41,546 nt of DNA from a virus. The DNA is taken from positions 1 through 41,546 of the IMG/VR virus record IMGVR_UViG_3300020156_000453. The stretch is one strand, 5' to 3'. Within the stretch, counting starts at the first letter, position 1; each line of letters starts with the position of its first letter. Shown here piece after piece: positions 20,867-29,198 of this stretch. The position numbers and the translations under genes were made by a program. The notes beneath the pieces are model-generated. The model saw only the letters and a list, made by a program, of their open reading frames with translations. It searched no databases and was not told the origin of the DNA.

Positions 20867-22567
20867 GTGGTGCCCCAGTACTCCACCGCCTGCCCGGACT
20901 GGGCGGCGCGACTGCGTGCGGGCGAGTCGATCATTCCCCCGCCGCTGTTCCCAGAGCGAGCCGAGGAGGCGCTGCGGGTCTTCAAGGAGCTGCGGATCGT
21001 CGATGCGCCGGGCAGCCCGACCTTCGGTGAGGCCTGCGAGCAGTGGGTTTTCGACTTCGTGGCGGCGATCTTCGGCGCCTACGACGCGGAGACCGGCCGC
21101 CGGCTGATCCGCGAAGTGCTGATGCTGATCCCGAAGAAGAACAGCAAGTCCACGTTGGCGGCGGGGATCATGGTCACGGCCATGATCCTCAACTGGCGGA
21201 TGTCGGCCGAGATGATCATCTTGGCGCCCACCATCAAGATCGCCAACAACGCATTCGCGCCGGCCCGCGACATGATCAAGGCCGACGATGAGCTGGTCGA
21301 GCTGTTCCAGGTGCAGGACCACATTCGGACCATCACCCATCGGCTGACGAAGGCGACGCTGACGGTACTGGCCGCCGACAGCGACACGGTCGGCGGCAAC
21401 AAGGCCAGCTGGGTGCTGATCGACGAAGAATGGCTGTTCGGCAAGAAGGCCAACAGCGACTCGATGTTCCGAGAGGCGGTGGGCGGCCTGACCTCGCGGC
21501 CGGAAGGCATCGTGATCAAGCTGAGCACCCAGTCGGACGAGCCGCCGGCGGGGGTATTCAAGGCGGATCTGCAGCGCATGCGCGCGATCCGCGACGGCTT
21601 GATCACGGACGCGACCTCGCTTCCGGTGCTGTACGAGCACCCGCCGGAGATGGTGGAAGCCGGCGATCACCTGAAGCTCGAAAACCTGCGCCTGGTGAAC
21701 CCCAATTACGGGGTCTCGGTTGATGCCGAGTACCTGCGGCGTGAGTACGAGAAGGCCGACCAGGAGGGCGAACATGCCCTCCGCGGCTTCCTTGCCAAGC
21801 ACGGCAACGTCGAGGTGGGGCAGAACCTGCGCTCGGATCGTTGGGCTGGCGCTGACTTCTGGCAGGCTCGTGCCGAAGTGGCGTTGACGCTCGACGACCT
21901 GATCGAACGCTGTGAAGTCGTGACCGTCGGCATTGACGGTGGCGGGCTGGACGACCTGCTAGGCCTGGCCGCGGTGGGCCGGGAGCGCGAGACGCGCCGT
22001 TGGCTGGCCTGGTGCCACGCCTGGGCGCACGAGATCGTGCTCGACCGGCGGAAAGACGTGGTGGCGTACCTCCGGGACTTCGAGCGCGACGGTGACCTGA
22101 CGATCGTCAAGTTGCCGGGCCTGGACGTGCAGCAGGTGGCGGACGCGATCTGCCAAATCAAGGACGCGGGCCTGCTGCCCGAGGAGAACGGGGTTGGCGT
22201 CGATCCGGCCGGTATCGGCGCGATCGTGGACGAGCTCACAACCGAAGACCGCGGGCTGGATATCAAGCAGATCGTGGCGGTGTCTCAAGGGTGGAAGCTC
22301 AACGGTGCGATCAAAACCACTGAGCGTGCTCTGGCCGGCGGAAGCCTGGTCCACGGCGGCCAGCCTTTGATGGCCTGGTGCGTCGGCAATGCCAAGGTCA
22401 TTCCCACGGGCAATGCCATCACCATCACCAAGCAGGTAAGCGGGTCCGCAAAGATCGACCCCCTGATGGCCCTGTTCAACGCCGTGTCGCTCATTGCACT
22501 CAACCCTGAAGGACAAGGCTGTATGGACGACTGGCTCAGCAACCCGATTCGGGCAGGCCGCGCATGA
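20867..22567 (+). CDS. terL: Terminase large subunit, HK97 type
   Basis: Packaging motor ATPase and nuclease of 566 aa, starting at GTG 20867 just after terS. Walker A-like PKKNSKST near residue 89-96 (a classic HK97-type variant), Walker B VLIDEEW near 184-190, coupling motif LSTQS near 222-227, and the RNase H-like nuclease with D in VGIDGGG near 355 and later acidic residues (GVDPAG; AKIDPLMALFNAV). Length is standard. Confidence 0.96.
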   Translation: MVPQYSTACPDWAARLRAGESIIPPPLFPERAEEALRVFKELRIVDAPGSPTFGEACEQWVFDFVAAIFGAYDAETGRRLIREVLMLIPKKNSKSTLAAGIMVTAMILNWRMSAEMIILAPTIKIANNAFAPARDMIKADDELVELFQVQDHIRTITHRLTKATLTVLAADSDTVGGNKASWVLIDEEWLFGKKANSDSMFREAVGGLTSRPEGIVIKLSTQSDEPPAGVFKADLQRMRAIRDGLITDATSLPVLYEHPPEMVEAGDHLKLENLRLVNPNYGVSVDAEYLRREYEKADQEGEHALRGFLAKHGNVEVGQNLRSDRWAGADFWQARAEVALTLDDLIERCEVVTVGIDGGGLDDLLGLAAVGRERETRRWLAWCHAWAHEIVLDRRKDVVAYLRDFERDGDLTIVKLPGLDVQQVADAICQIKDAGLLPEENGVGVDPAGIGAIVDELTTEDRGLDIKQIVAVSQGWKLNGAIKTTERALAGGSLVHGGQPLMAWCVGNAKVIPTGNAITITKQVSGSAKIDPLMALFNAVSLIALNPEGQGCMDDWLSNPIRAGRA

Positions 22568-23847
22568 AAGTCAAGCCAACAGGCGGCGTGGTCAGCCGCG
22601 TGCGCGCCGCCATCGATGGCTGGGTGCGGTCCTTCACCCTCCGCGACAGCGAGCTGTTCGTTGATCGCGCGATGGCCACCGAGGCAGGCGTTGAGGTCAC
22701 GGCGAAGACGGTACTCCAGCTCGACGCCGTCTGGTCGTGCGTTCGCCTGATTTCAGAGACCATCGCCACGCTGCCGCTGTCGATGTATGAGCGCACGTCG
22801 GCCGGCAAGCGTGTGGCCAGCCAGCACCCGCTGCACTTCGTCATCCACGACCAGCCAAACGACGAATCGACGGCGGCGGTGTTCTGGGAAGCCATGGTGG
22901 TGGCGATGCTGCTGCGCGGGAACGCGCGCGCGGAGAAGCTGTACGCCGGCACGCGCGTGGTCGGTCTGATGTTCCTAGACCCCGACAAGCTGACGGTCAA
23001 CCGTGACCAACGCGGGAACAAGCTATACCGGTACCTGAAGCCGGACGGCACCCCGCGCGTAATTCCGGCGTCGCGAATCTGGACGCTGCCGGGCTTCACC
23101 CTGGACGGCCAGCATGGCGTCTCGGTGATCCGATACGGTGCGAAGGTGTTCGGCAACGCGATGGCGGCGGACAAGGCCGCGGCGCAGACGTTCCGCAACG
23201 GCCTGCTGCAGACGATTTACTACAAGATCAGCGCGTTCCTGACGCCGAAGCAGCGCGCTGAGTTCAAGACCAATCTGGTCGGCTCGATTGAGCGCGGCGA
23301 GGCACCGCTGCTGGAGGGCGGCACCGAGGCCGGCACGCTGGGCGTGAACCCGGCCGACGCGCAGCTGCTGGAATCGCGCGGCTTTTCGGTCGAGTCGATC
23401 TGTCGCTGGTTTCGCGTCCCACCGTGGATGGTGGGCCACACGGAGAAGTCGACCAGCTGGGGGACGGGCATCGAGCAGCAGATGATCGGGTTCCTGACGT
23501 TCACGCTCGGCCCCTGGCTGCGCCGGATCGAGCAGGGCATCAGCAAGGACCTGCTGACCCCAGGCGAACGCCAGCAGTACTACCCGAAGTTCAACGTGGA
23601 AGGCCTGCTGCGCGCCGACAGCGCCGGCCGCGCTGCCTTCTACACCGCGATGGTGAACAACGGCATCCTGACCCGCGACGAAGTGCGCGAGCTCGAGGAC
23701 CGCGAGGCCATGGGCGGAAACGCCGCCGTGCTCACCGTGCAGTCGGCCATGACCACGCTGGACGGAATCGGCACCAGCACCGACGCCAACCAAGCCCGGG
23801 CCGCGATCCGCGCGTTCCTTGGCTTCTCCGACGACCAGAAGGACTGA
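22564..23847 (+). CDS. Portal protein, HK97 type
   Basis: A 427-aa protein forming the dodecameric ring for DNA entry. Typical portal segments: VLQLDAVWSCVRLISETIATLPL, HFVIHDQPN, FWEAMVVAMLLRGNARAEK, SICRWFRVPPWMVGHTEKSTSWGTGIEQQ and FYTAMVNNGILTRDEVRELE, the last characteristic of this family (each written in part). ATGA overlap with terL. Confidence 0.95.
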   Translation: MKVKPTGGVVSRVRAAIDGWVRSFTLRDSELFVDRAMATEAGVEVTAKTVLQLDAVWSCVRLISETIATLPLSMYERTSAGKRVASQHPLHFVIHDQPNDESTAAVFWEAMVVAMLLRGNARAEKLYAGTRVVGLMFLDPDKLTVNRDQRGNKLYRYLKPDGTPRVIPASRIWTLPGFTLDGQHGVSVIRYGAKVFGNAMAADKAAAQTFRNGLLQTIYYKISAFLTPKQRAEFKTNLVGSIERGEAPLLEGGTEAGTLGVNPADAQLLESRGFSVESICRWFRVPPWMVGHTEKSTSWGTGIEQQMIGFLTFTLGPWLRRIEQGISKDLLTPGERQQYYPKFNVEGLLRADSAGRAAFYTAMVNNGILTRDEVRELEDREAMGGNAAVLTVQSAMTTLDGIGTSTDANQARAAIRAFLGFSDDQKD

Positions 23848-23851
23848 TCCC

Positions 23852-24721
23852 ATGACCATCAAGACGCTGCCGGGTGCTCCGGAGGGTCGGCCGTGCGCCG
23901 GCGTCAGCAGCCAGTTGCAGCCGCGCGCCCTGGACCGGTGGAACGCGGGCGTGCGCGCCGCGGCCGACAGCGAGGGTGAGCGCAGCATCAGCATCTACGA
24001 CGTCATCGGCTACGACTACTGGACGGGCGACGGCGTCACCGCCAAGCGCATCGCGGCCGCACTGCGCGGCATGGGTGCAGGCCCGGTCACCGTGAATATC
24101 AACTCGCCGGGCGGTGACATGTTCGAGGGCCTGGCGATCTACAACCTGCTGCGCGAGCACGACGGCGAGGTGACGGTGAAGGTCCTCGGCCTGGCCGCCT
24201 CCGCGGCTTCGGTCATCGCCATGGCTGGCGACAAGATCCAGATCGCCCGTGCCGCGTTCCTGATGATCCACAACGCCTGGGTCATGGCCGTGGGCAATCG
24301 GCACGACCTGGAAGAGGTGGCCGCGACCCTGAAGCCCTTCGACGACGCGATGGCGAGCATCTACGCCGCCCAGACCGGCCAGGACAGCGCGGCCATGGCC
24401 AAGCTCATGGACCGCGAGACCTGGATCGCAGGCGAGGCTGCCGTCGAGGACGGCTTCGCCGACGAGCTGCTGCCGTCGGACAAGGTCGAAAAGGGCGCCA
24501 GCAAGGCCAGCGCATCGGCCGTGCGCCGCATCGAGTCGGCGCTGCGGGCCAGCGGCATGCCCAAAAGCGAGGCGATGCGCCTCATCAGCGAGATCAAGAC
24601 CAGCTCGGGCGACCCAGCTGGCGGCGGTGAGGGTGATCCCACCGAACGGGGCCAGGTTGCACCTGACTCTCTCAGCAATACCGCGGCGCTTGCCGCATCC
24701 CTCACTTCCATCCATGCCTAA
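23852..24721 (+). CDS. ClpP-like prohead maturation protease
   Basis: A 289-aa serine protease with the Clp fold. NINSPGGDMFEGLAIYN precedes the nucleophile Ser in GLAASAASVIAMAG (S117) and the His in LMIHNAW (H140); the third Asp lies in the later helix. It would process the capsid protein's delta domain in the prohead. The last ~60 residues are low-complexity. Start ATG 23852 is 4 bp after the portal stop; a longer frame upstream is not used. Confidence 0.93.
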   Translation: MTIKTLPGAPEGRPCAGVSSQLQPRALDRWNAGVRAAADSEGERSISIYDVIGYDYWTGDGVTAKRIAAALRGMGAGPVTVNINSPGGDMFEGLAIYNLLREHDGEVTVKVLGLAASAASVIAMAGDKIQIARAAFLMIHNAWVMAVGNRHDLEEVAATLKPFDDAMASIYAAQTGQDSAAMAKLMDRETWIAGEAAVEDGFADELLPSDKVEKGASKASASAVRRIESALRASGMPKSEAMRLISEIKTSSGDPAGGGEGDPTERGQVAPDSLSNTAALAASLTSIHA

Positions 24722-24731
24722 GGAGGCACCC

Positions 24732-25919
24732 ATGTCCCTCGACCAGGACATCCAGAGCATCAACGCCAGCCTGAAGACGGTTGGCGATCAGCTGAAGGCG
24801 CAGGCCGACTGCGCCGCCAAGAACGCCGAGCTCAGCACCGAAACCCGCGCCAAGGTGGACGACCTCTTGCTGAAGCAGGGCGAACTGCAGGCAAACCTGC
24901 AGGCTGCGGAGCAGAAGTTGGCCCGCATCGAGGCCAACGGCGCCGGCGGCGACGTCCAGCACCAGACCTTCGGCGAGCAGTTCGTCAACAGCGAACAGTT
25001 CAAGGCCTTCGTCGGCAAGACCACGCCTCGCGGTCGCGTCGACATGACGTTCCAGGCGGCGATCACCAGCATCACCACCGACACCGACGGCGCTGCCGGC
25101 GATCTGGTCCAGACGACCCGCCTGCCGGGCATCATCGCGCCGCCGGACCGCCGCATGACGGTGCGCGACCTGATTACCCCGGGCCGCATGGATGGCAGCA
25201 CGCTGGAGTACGTGAAGGAGACCGGCTTCACCAACAACGCGGCGCCGGTTGCCGAGGGTACGAAGAAGCCCGAGTCCACCCTGAAGTTCGACCTGGTGAA
25301 CACCAGCGCCAAGGTCATCGCGCACTTCGTGAAGGCCTCGCGCCAGATCCTCGACGACGCCTCGCAGCTCCAGAGCTACATCGACGGCCGCCTGCGCTAC
25401 GGCCTGGCTTTCAAGGAAGAACAGCAGCTGCTCAACGGCGACGGCACCGGCCAGAACCTGCTCGGCATCATCCCGCAGGCGACCGCCTATGCCGCGCCGT
25501 TCGACCCCGGCGATGCGACCGTGATCGACCAGATCCGTCTGGCGATGCTGCAGGCGGAACTGGCGGAGTACCCGGCCACCGGCATCGTGCTGAACCCGAC
25601 CGACTGGGCGCGTGTCGAGCTGCTGAAGGACACCACCGGCCGCTACATCATCGGCAACCCGCAGGGCGTCATCGGCGCCAGCCTGTGGAACCGTCCGGTC
25701 GTGGCTACCCAGGCCATCGCGGTGGACAAGTTCCTCACCGGTGCTTTCCGCCTGGGCGCGCAGGTGTTCGATCGCTGGCAGGCACGTGTCGAAGTGGCGA
25801 CCGAGAACGAGGACGACTTCGTCAAGAATCTGGTCACCATCCTGGCCGAGGAGCGTTTGGCGCTGGCGGTGTACCGTCCGCAGGCCTTCATCTACGGCGA
25901 CCTGGGCAACGTGGCCTGA
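24732..25919 (+). CDS. Major capsid protein, HK97 fold
   Basis: A 395-aa capsid protein. The first ~75 residues are a coiled-coil delta (scaffold) domain (SLDQDIQSINASLKTVGDQL ... LQAAEQKLARIE), followed by the mature domain with family motifs: TDTDGAAGDLVQTTRLPGII, DLITPGRMDGSTLEYVKE, AKVIAHFVKASRQILDDASQL and GDGTGQNLLGI (each in part). Strong AAGGAGG before the ATG fits the high need for this protein. A terminator hairpin follows the gene. Confidence 0.96.
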   Translation: MSLDQDIQSINASLKTVGDQLKAQADCAAKNAELSTETRAKVDDLLLKQGELQANLQAAEQKLARIEANGAGGDVQHQTFGEQFVNSEQFKAFVGKTTPRGRVDMTFQAAITSITTDTDGAAGDLVQTTRLPGIIAPPDRRMTVRDLITPGRMDGSTLEYVKETGFTNNAAPVAEGTKKPESTLKFDLVNTSAKVIAHFVKASRQILDDASQLQSYIDGRLRYGLAFKEEQQLLNGDGTGQNLLGIIPQATAYAAPFDPGDATVIDQIRLAMLQAELAEYPATGIVLNPTDWARVELLKDTTGRYIIGNPQGVIGASLWNRPVVATQAIAVDKFLTGAFRLGAQVFDRWQARVEVATENEDDFVKNLVTILAEERLALAVYRPQAFIYGDLGNVA

Positions 25920-25949
25920 TCGCAGCGCCGCCTGTTCGCAGGTGGCATT

Positions 25950-25975
25950 GAGAGGCGCGCTTCGGCGCGCCTCTC
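25950..25975. terminator. Strong hairpin after the capsid gene
   Basis: GAGAGGCGCGC-TTCG-GCGCGCCTCTC: an 11-bp perfect stem with a very stable TTCG loop, 31 bp after the capsid stop. It has little T run, so it may act as a partial terminator or as an RNA-stabilising end that raises capsid mRNA over the genes that follow. Confidence 0.65.
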
Positions 25976-25993
25976 CCATTTCGGAGGTATCCC

Positions 25994-26338
25994 ATGCTCA
26001 TCATGTTCAAGAAGCCGGATCCCCGCGCCGGGCAGACCGCCCGCATGGACAGCAGCCGCGGGCAGTACTTCATCGACACCGGGTCAGCGGTGCTGGTCAA
26101 AGAGGGCGCCGTGACCGACGTCGAACCGACCGCGCCGCCCGCCGACGGCCCGACCCCGGCCGAGCAGCTGGTCTCGGGCACGGCTGCCGACGTCATCGGC
26201 GGCCTGGACGCCGTGACCGACCTCGAGCTGGCGCGCGCCGCGCTGGCGGCCGAGCAGGCCGAGTCGGGCAAGAAGCGCAAGACGGTGATGGAGGCGCTGA
26301 CCGCGCGCATCGCCACGCTCGAGCAGCCGCAGGGCTGA
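25994..26338 (+). CDS. Hypothetical head protein (114 aa)
   Basis: Starts with MLIMFKKPDPRAGQTARMDS and a beta-hairpin-like segment (GQYFIDTGSAVLVKEGAV), then a proline-rich linker (EPTAPPADGPTPAEQ) and a helical end. GGAGG precedes the ATG. Its place between capsid and connector suggests a small head or decoration protein; no family match is certain. Confidence 0.7.
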   Translation: MLIMFKKPDPRAGQTARMDSSRGQYFIDTGSAVLVKEGAVTDVEPTAPPADGPTPAEQLVSGTAADVIGGLDAVTDLELARAALAAEQAESGKKRKTVMEALTARIATLEQPQG

Positions 26339-26342
26339 GCCC

Positions 26343-26690
26343 GTGGACCTGATCACCCTCGAGCAGGCCCGGCAGCACTGTCGGGCCGATGCCGGCGACG
26401 ACGACATGCTGACCGTGTACGCCGACGCCGCGGAGCAGGCTGCACAGGACTTCCTCAACCGGCGCGTGTTCAAAGACGCCGACACCCTGGCCGACGCGGT
26501 GATCGATGAGGTCGCCGGCGATGACCCCATGGTCGTCACCAAGCCGGTGATCGCCGCCATCCTGCTGATCCTGGGCCACCTGTACCGCACGCGCGAGGAT
26601 GTGCAGACCGGGCAGGGTGCCGCAGCGGTGCAGATCCCGATGGGCGCGCACAGCCTGCTGTGGCCGTACCGCGTCGGGCTGGGGGTCTGA
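26343..26690 (+). CDS. Head-tail connector protein, HK97 gp6-like
   Basis: A 115-aa protein, GTG start at 26343. MDLITLEQARQHCRADAGDDD and VIAAILLILGHLYRTREDV are the signature helices of the gp6-like connector family, which forms the ring under the portal. Length fits. Confidence 0.9.
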   Translation: MDLITLEQARQHCRADAGDDDMLTVYADAAEQAAQDFLNRRVFKDADTLADAVIDEVAGDDPMVVTKPVIAAILLILGHLYRTREDVQTGQGAAAVQIPMGAHSLLWPYRVGLGV

Positions 26691-26691
26691 A

Positions 26692-27048
26692 GTGGGCATC
26701 GCAGCCGGCGAACTCAACCGCCGCATCCGCATCGAGCGGCGCGGCACCGGCACGGACGGCTGGGGACAGCCGGCCGCCGATTGGGTGTTGGTAGGCGAGG
26801 TGTGGGCGGGCATCGCGAATGAGACCGGCATGGGCGCCATCCGCTCCAGCCTGCAGGGCAACGTGCCTGCCTCGATCGCGCGTTACAGCTTCCTCGTGCG
26901 CTTCCATACCGCGCAGGCGCTCGGCATCGACCAGAGCATGCGCATCGTGCATAACGGCCTCGTGTTCGACATCAAGGGCGTTACGCGGGACCTGCGTGAC
27001 CGCGACCGCGCCTACCTGATCACCGAACAGGGCGGCAACGATGGCTAG
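26692..27048 (+). CDS. Head closure / head-tail adaptor protein (SPP1 gp16-like)
   Basis: A 118-aa protein, GTG start at 26692. GELNRRIRIERRGTGTDGWGQP and VGEVWAGIAN, plus RIVHNGLVFDIKGV and RDRAYLITEQ, are the family's usual beta strands. It would plug the connector after packaging. Overlaps the next gene by 8 bp. Confidence 0.9.
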   Translation: MGIAAGELNRRIRIERRGTGTDGWGQPAADWVLVGEVWAGIANETGMGAIRSSLQGNVPASIARYSFLVRFHTAQALGIDQSMRIVHNGLVFDIKGVTRDLRDRDRAYLITEQGGNDG

Positions 27049-27520
27049 TCGCGTTGACCTGTCGGGCGCGCTGGCTGGCCTGGATAGTTTGGCCGAGATG
27101 ACCAACAGCGTGGCGCGTTCCATGGGCGTCGCGGCCGGCCAAGCTGTGCGGGACGAGGCCAAGGCCAGGGCTCCGGTGGACGACGGCACGCTGCGTGACG
27201 CGATCTACCTGGCTTACCGCGACGGCGATTCAACCCAGGCGCGCGTCGTGTATCAGGTGAGCTGGAACAGCAAGAAAGCCCCGCACGGCCATCTTCTCGA
27301 GTTCGGGCACTGGCGAACCAACGTCCTGGTGCGCGGCGAGGACGGCAAGTGGCGCGCCACGTCCGAACTGCTGCCGGCACCGGTGTGGACTGCCGCGCAT
27401 CCATTCCTCCGACCAGCCTACGAGGCCACGCTCAGCCGGCTGGCGGAGGTTGCCGCGGCGCGCGGTCGAAAGCGCCTGGCCGAGCTGTTGAACGGGGAGG
27501 GCACCGACGATGGCGTATGA
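27041..27520 (+). CDS. Tail-completion protein, HK97 gp10 family
   Basis: A 159-aa protein with the gp10 signature: AGQAVRDEAKARAPVDDGTLRDAIY (residues ~33-57), then HGHLLEFGHWRTN and AHPFLRPAYE. It joins the tail to the head. Neighbouring genes on both sides are its usual partners. Confidence 0.93.
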   Translation: MASRVDLSGALAGLDSLAEMTNSVARSMGVAAGQAVRDEAKARAPVDDGTLRDAIYLAYRDGDSTQARVVYQVSWNSKKAPHGHLLEFGHWRTNVLVRGEDGKWRATSELLPAPVWTAAHPFLRPAYEATLSRLAEVAAARGRKRLAELLNGEGTDDGV

Positions 27521-27866
27521 ACCGCAACTCGTGGCCTTGGCCGGCCCGCTGCTTGGCGGCCGGCTTTATGCCGACGTGCTGCCGGACAACCCCACTTTCC
27601 CGTGTGGCGTGTATCAGCAGGTCGGCGGCCAGGCCCTGTGGTTCGGCGAGGGCGTGATGCCCGACCACAAGCACGCGCGCGTCCAAATCACCCTCTGGGC
27701 GGCCACCCGCGCGCAGGCCAACACGCTGATGCGTGCCATCGAGGGCGCGCTGTGCGCCAGCCTGCCGAAGTCGGAAGCCATCGGAGCGTTCACCGCGACC
27801 TATGAGGACGCGATCAAGAAGTACGGGGCCAGGCAGGACTTCGGACTCTGGTACCTCGATCCCTGA
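27510..27866 (+). CDS. Tail-completion protein, DUF3168 (tail terminator)
   Basis: A 118-aa protein of the DUF3168 / lambda gpU-like tail terminator class (LPDNPTFPCGVYQQVGG, KHARVQITLWAATRAQANTL). The last gene before the tail tube gene, followed by an intrinsic terminator. Overlaps the upstream gene by 11 bp. Confidence 0.88.
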   Translation: MAYEPQLVALAGPLLGGRLYADVLPDNPTFPCGVYQQVGGQALWFGEGVMPDHKHARVQITLWAATRAQANTLMRAIEGALCASLPKSEAIGAFTATYEDAIKKYGARQDFGLWYLDP

Positions 27867-27881
27867 GCAGTTCTCTCCACC

Positions 27882-27908
27882 GCCCGGCCTTGCGCCGGGC
27901 TTTCTTTA
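27882..27908 (+). terminator. Intrinsic terminator between connector and tail tube genes
   Basis: GCCCGGC and GCCGGGC pair around CTTGC, followed by TTTCTTTA. The late transcript, if modified by Q, would read through. Confidence 0.75.
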
Positions 27909-27927
27909 TCCAACGTGAGGTTTTCCC

Positions 27928-28587
27928 ATGGCACTCAAGCTCCCCAAGGGCATCCAGTTCGGCTTTGCGTCGGTCCTCGCCGACATTGTCGCCGCCTCCG
28001 CCTTCTCGAAGGCCGCGCCGGCCGTCGCCACGGTCCCCACCGGAGCGGTGGACGCGGGCGAGGTGGTGCTGGTGCAGCTGGCCGGCTGGCCGCTGCTTAA
28101 CAACAAGATTGCGGTTGCGGGCGACGAAGTGGCCGGCGCGCTTCCCCTGCTCGGCACCGACACCACTGACGCGACCCTGTTCCGCGGCACCAGCGGCGCT
28201 GGATCGCTTCTCATCGCTGGCGAGTTCGTCGATTACACCCAGCAGGGCGATCCTTCCAGCTCCGGCGGCGATCAGCAGTACTGGACCGGCACTCTGTTGG
28301 AAGACCTGACCGGCCGGCAGATCTCGATCCCGACGACCAAGAACGCCAAGACCCTGACCCTGCCGCTGTACTACGACCCGAAACTGCCCTGGTACAGTGC
28401 AGCGAAGGCGGCGGACGCGCGCGGCGAGCCGGTGGTCTTGCGGGCGAAGATCCCGGGCGGCGACGTGCTGTACTGGTACGGCTACATGTCGTTCGACGGC
28501 GATCCGAGCATTGCATCGAACACGCCCATGGGTAACACCATGACCTTCACCGCGCTGAGCGAATCGACTCTGGTGGAGGCCGACTGA
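27928..28587 (+). CDS. Major tail tube protein (lambda gpV-like)
   Basis: A 219-aa protein with the tail tube fold: TGAVDAGEVVLVQLAGWPL, LIAGEFVDYTQQG, GRQISIPTTKNAKTLTLPLYYDP (in part) and AKIPGGDVLYWYGYMSFDGDP near the end. It would stack into hexameric rings. Position, length and the following G/GT and tape measure genes agree. Confidence 0.92.
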   Translation: MALKLPKGIQFGFASVLADIVAASAFSKAAPAVATVPTGAVDAGEVVLVQLAGWPLLNNKIAVAGDEVAGALPLLGTDTTDATLFRGTSGAGSLLIAGEFVDYTQQGDPSSSGGDQQYWTGTLLEDLTGRQISIPTTKNAKTLTLPLYYDPKLPWYSAAKAADARGEPVVLRAKIPGGDVLYWYGYMSFDGDPSIASNTPMGNTMTFTALSESTLVEAD

Positions 28588-28886
28588 TGCCCATTCGTAG
28601 GGGCGACGCGCCCAAGCACCTGAAAGCCGAACTGAATTTCTCATCGCCGGCCGAGAAGTTCACCCTGGCCGTGGCCTTCCGGAACCACACCAGCAAGCAC
28701 TACCGGGATCACCTGGCCAAGCTGGTCATGGGCGAGCTGGTGCTGGAGCTCGTAGATGGTTGGGATGCCGACTACCCACTCACCGTCGAGGGAATCGGCG
28801 ACTTCGAGGACGAGCACCCCGGTATCTGCGAGGGCCTGATCCAAGGCTGGTGGGACCTGCGGCGGGTGAAGCTCGAGGGAAACTGA
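28587..28886 (+). CDS. G: Tail assembly chaperone G
   Basis: A 99-aa protein (KHLKAELNFSSPAEKFTLAV, VLELVDGWDADYPLTVEGIG) in the position of lambda gpG, which coats the tape measure during assembly. Most ribosomes would stop at TGA 28884-28886; a few would shift back one base at the heptamer just before it to make GT. Confidence 0.87.
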   Translation: MPIRRGDAPKHLKAELNFSSPAEKFTLAVAFRNHTSKHYRDHLAKLVMGELVLELVDGWDADYPLTVEGIGDFEDEHPGICEGLIQGWWDLRRVKLEGN

Positions 28887-29194
28887 CCGAGGCGGTCGAG
28901 GCGCTGTATTTCCGCGTCCCGACCGCCGCCGAGCTGGAAGGCACGGGCTTCAAGCCCAAGCACTACGTACCGCCCGACGTGACGGTCTGGCCCGAGAACC
29001 AGGCCGCCATCGCTCTCTTCCAGCGCATCTCCAACCAGTGGCGCTGCGGGCCAGGCGGCCCGATCGGGCTGGACTACGCCGTGGTCTTCAACGAGCTGTC
29101 GCACATCGGCGTCGCTGGCGCCGAGCGCGATGACCTGATGGCGGCTCTGGCCGTCATCGAGGTGGCCGCCATCAAGCAGATCAACGAGAGCTGA
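28587..29194 (+). CDS. GT: Tail assembly chaperone GT, made by -1 frameshift
   Basis: Joined product of 28587-28883 and 28883-29194, 202 aa, produced by a -1 shift at GGGAAAC (28877-28883). The T part (LTEAVEALYFRVPTAAELEG ... MAALAVIEVAAIKQINES) has no start codon of its own with a ribosome binding site and continues in frame directly from the slip point. In lambda, G coats the tape measure and GT brings in the tube protein; the ratio is set by the shift. Confidence 0.87.
28877..28883 (+). promoter_or_regulatory. -1 frameshift slippery heptamer GGGAAAC
   Basis: In the G frame it reads G-GGA-AAC, the X-XXY-YYZ pattern (lambda uses GGGAAAG). The stop codon TGA follows immediately, and the -1 frame is open for 312 nt. 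Confidence 0.88.
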
Positions 29195-29198
29195 CCCC

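Noticed and set aside
19871-21802. Long open frame of 643 codons on the minus strand
   Set aside because: It is antisense to Rz, HNH, terS and terL, which have clear motifs. High G+C makes long antisense open frames common, and the translation is Arg/Ala/His-rich without any domain.
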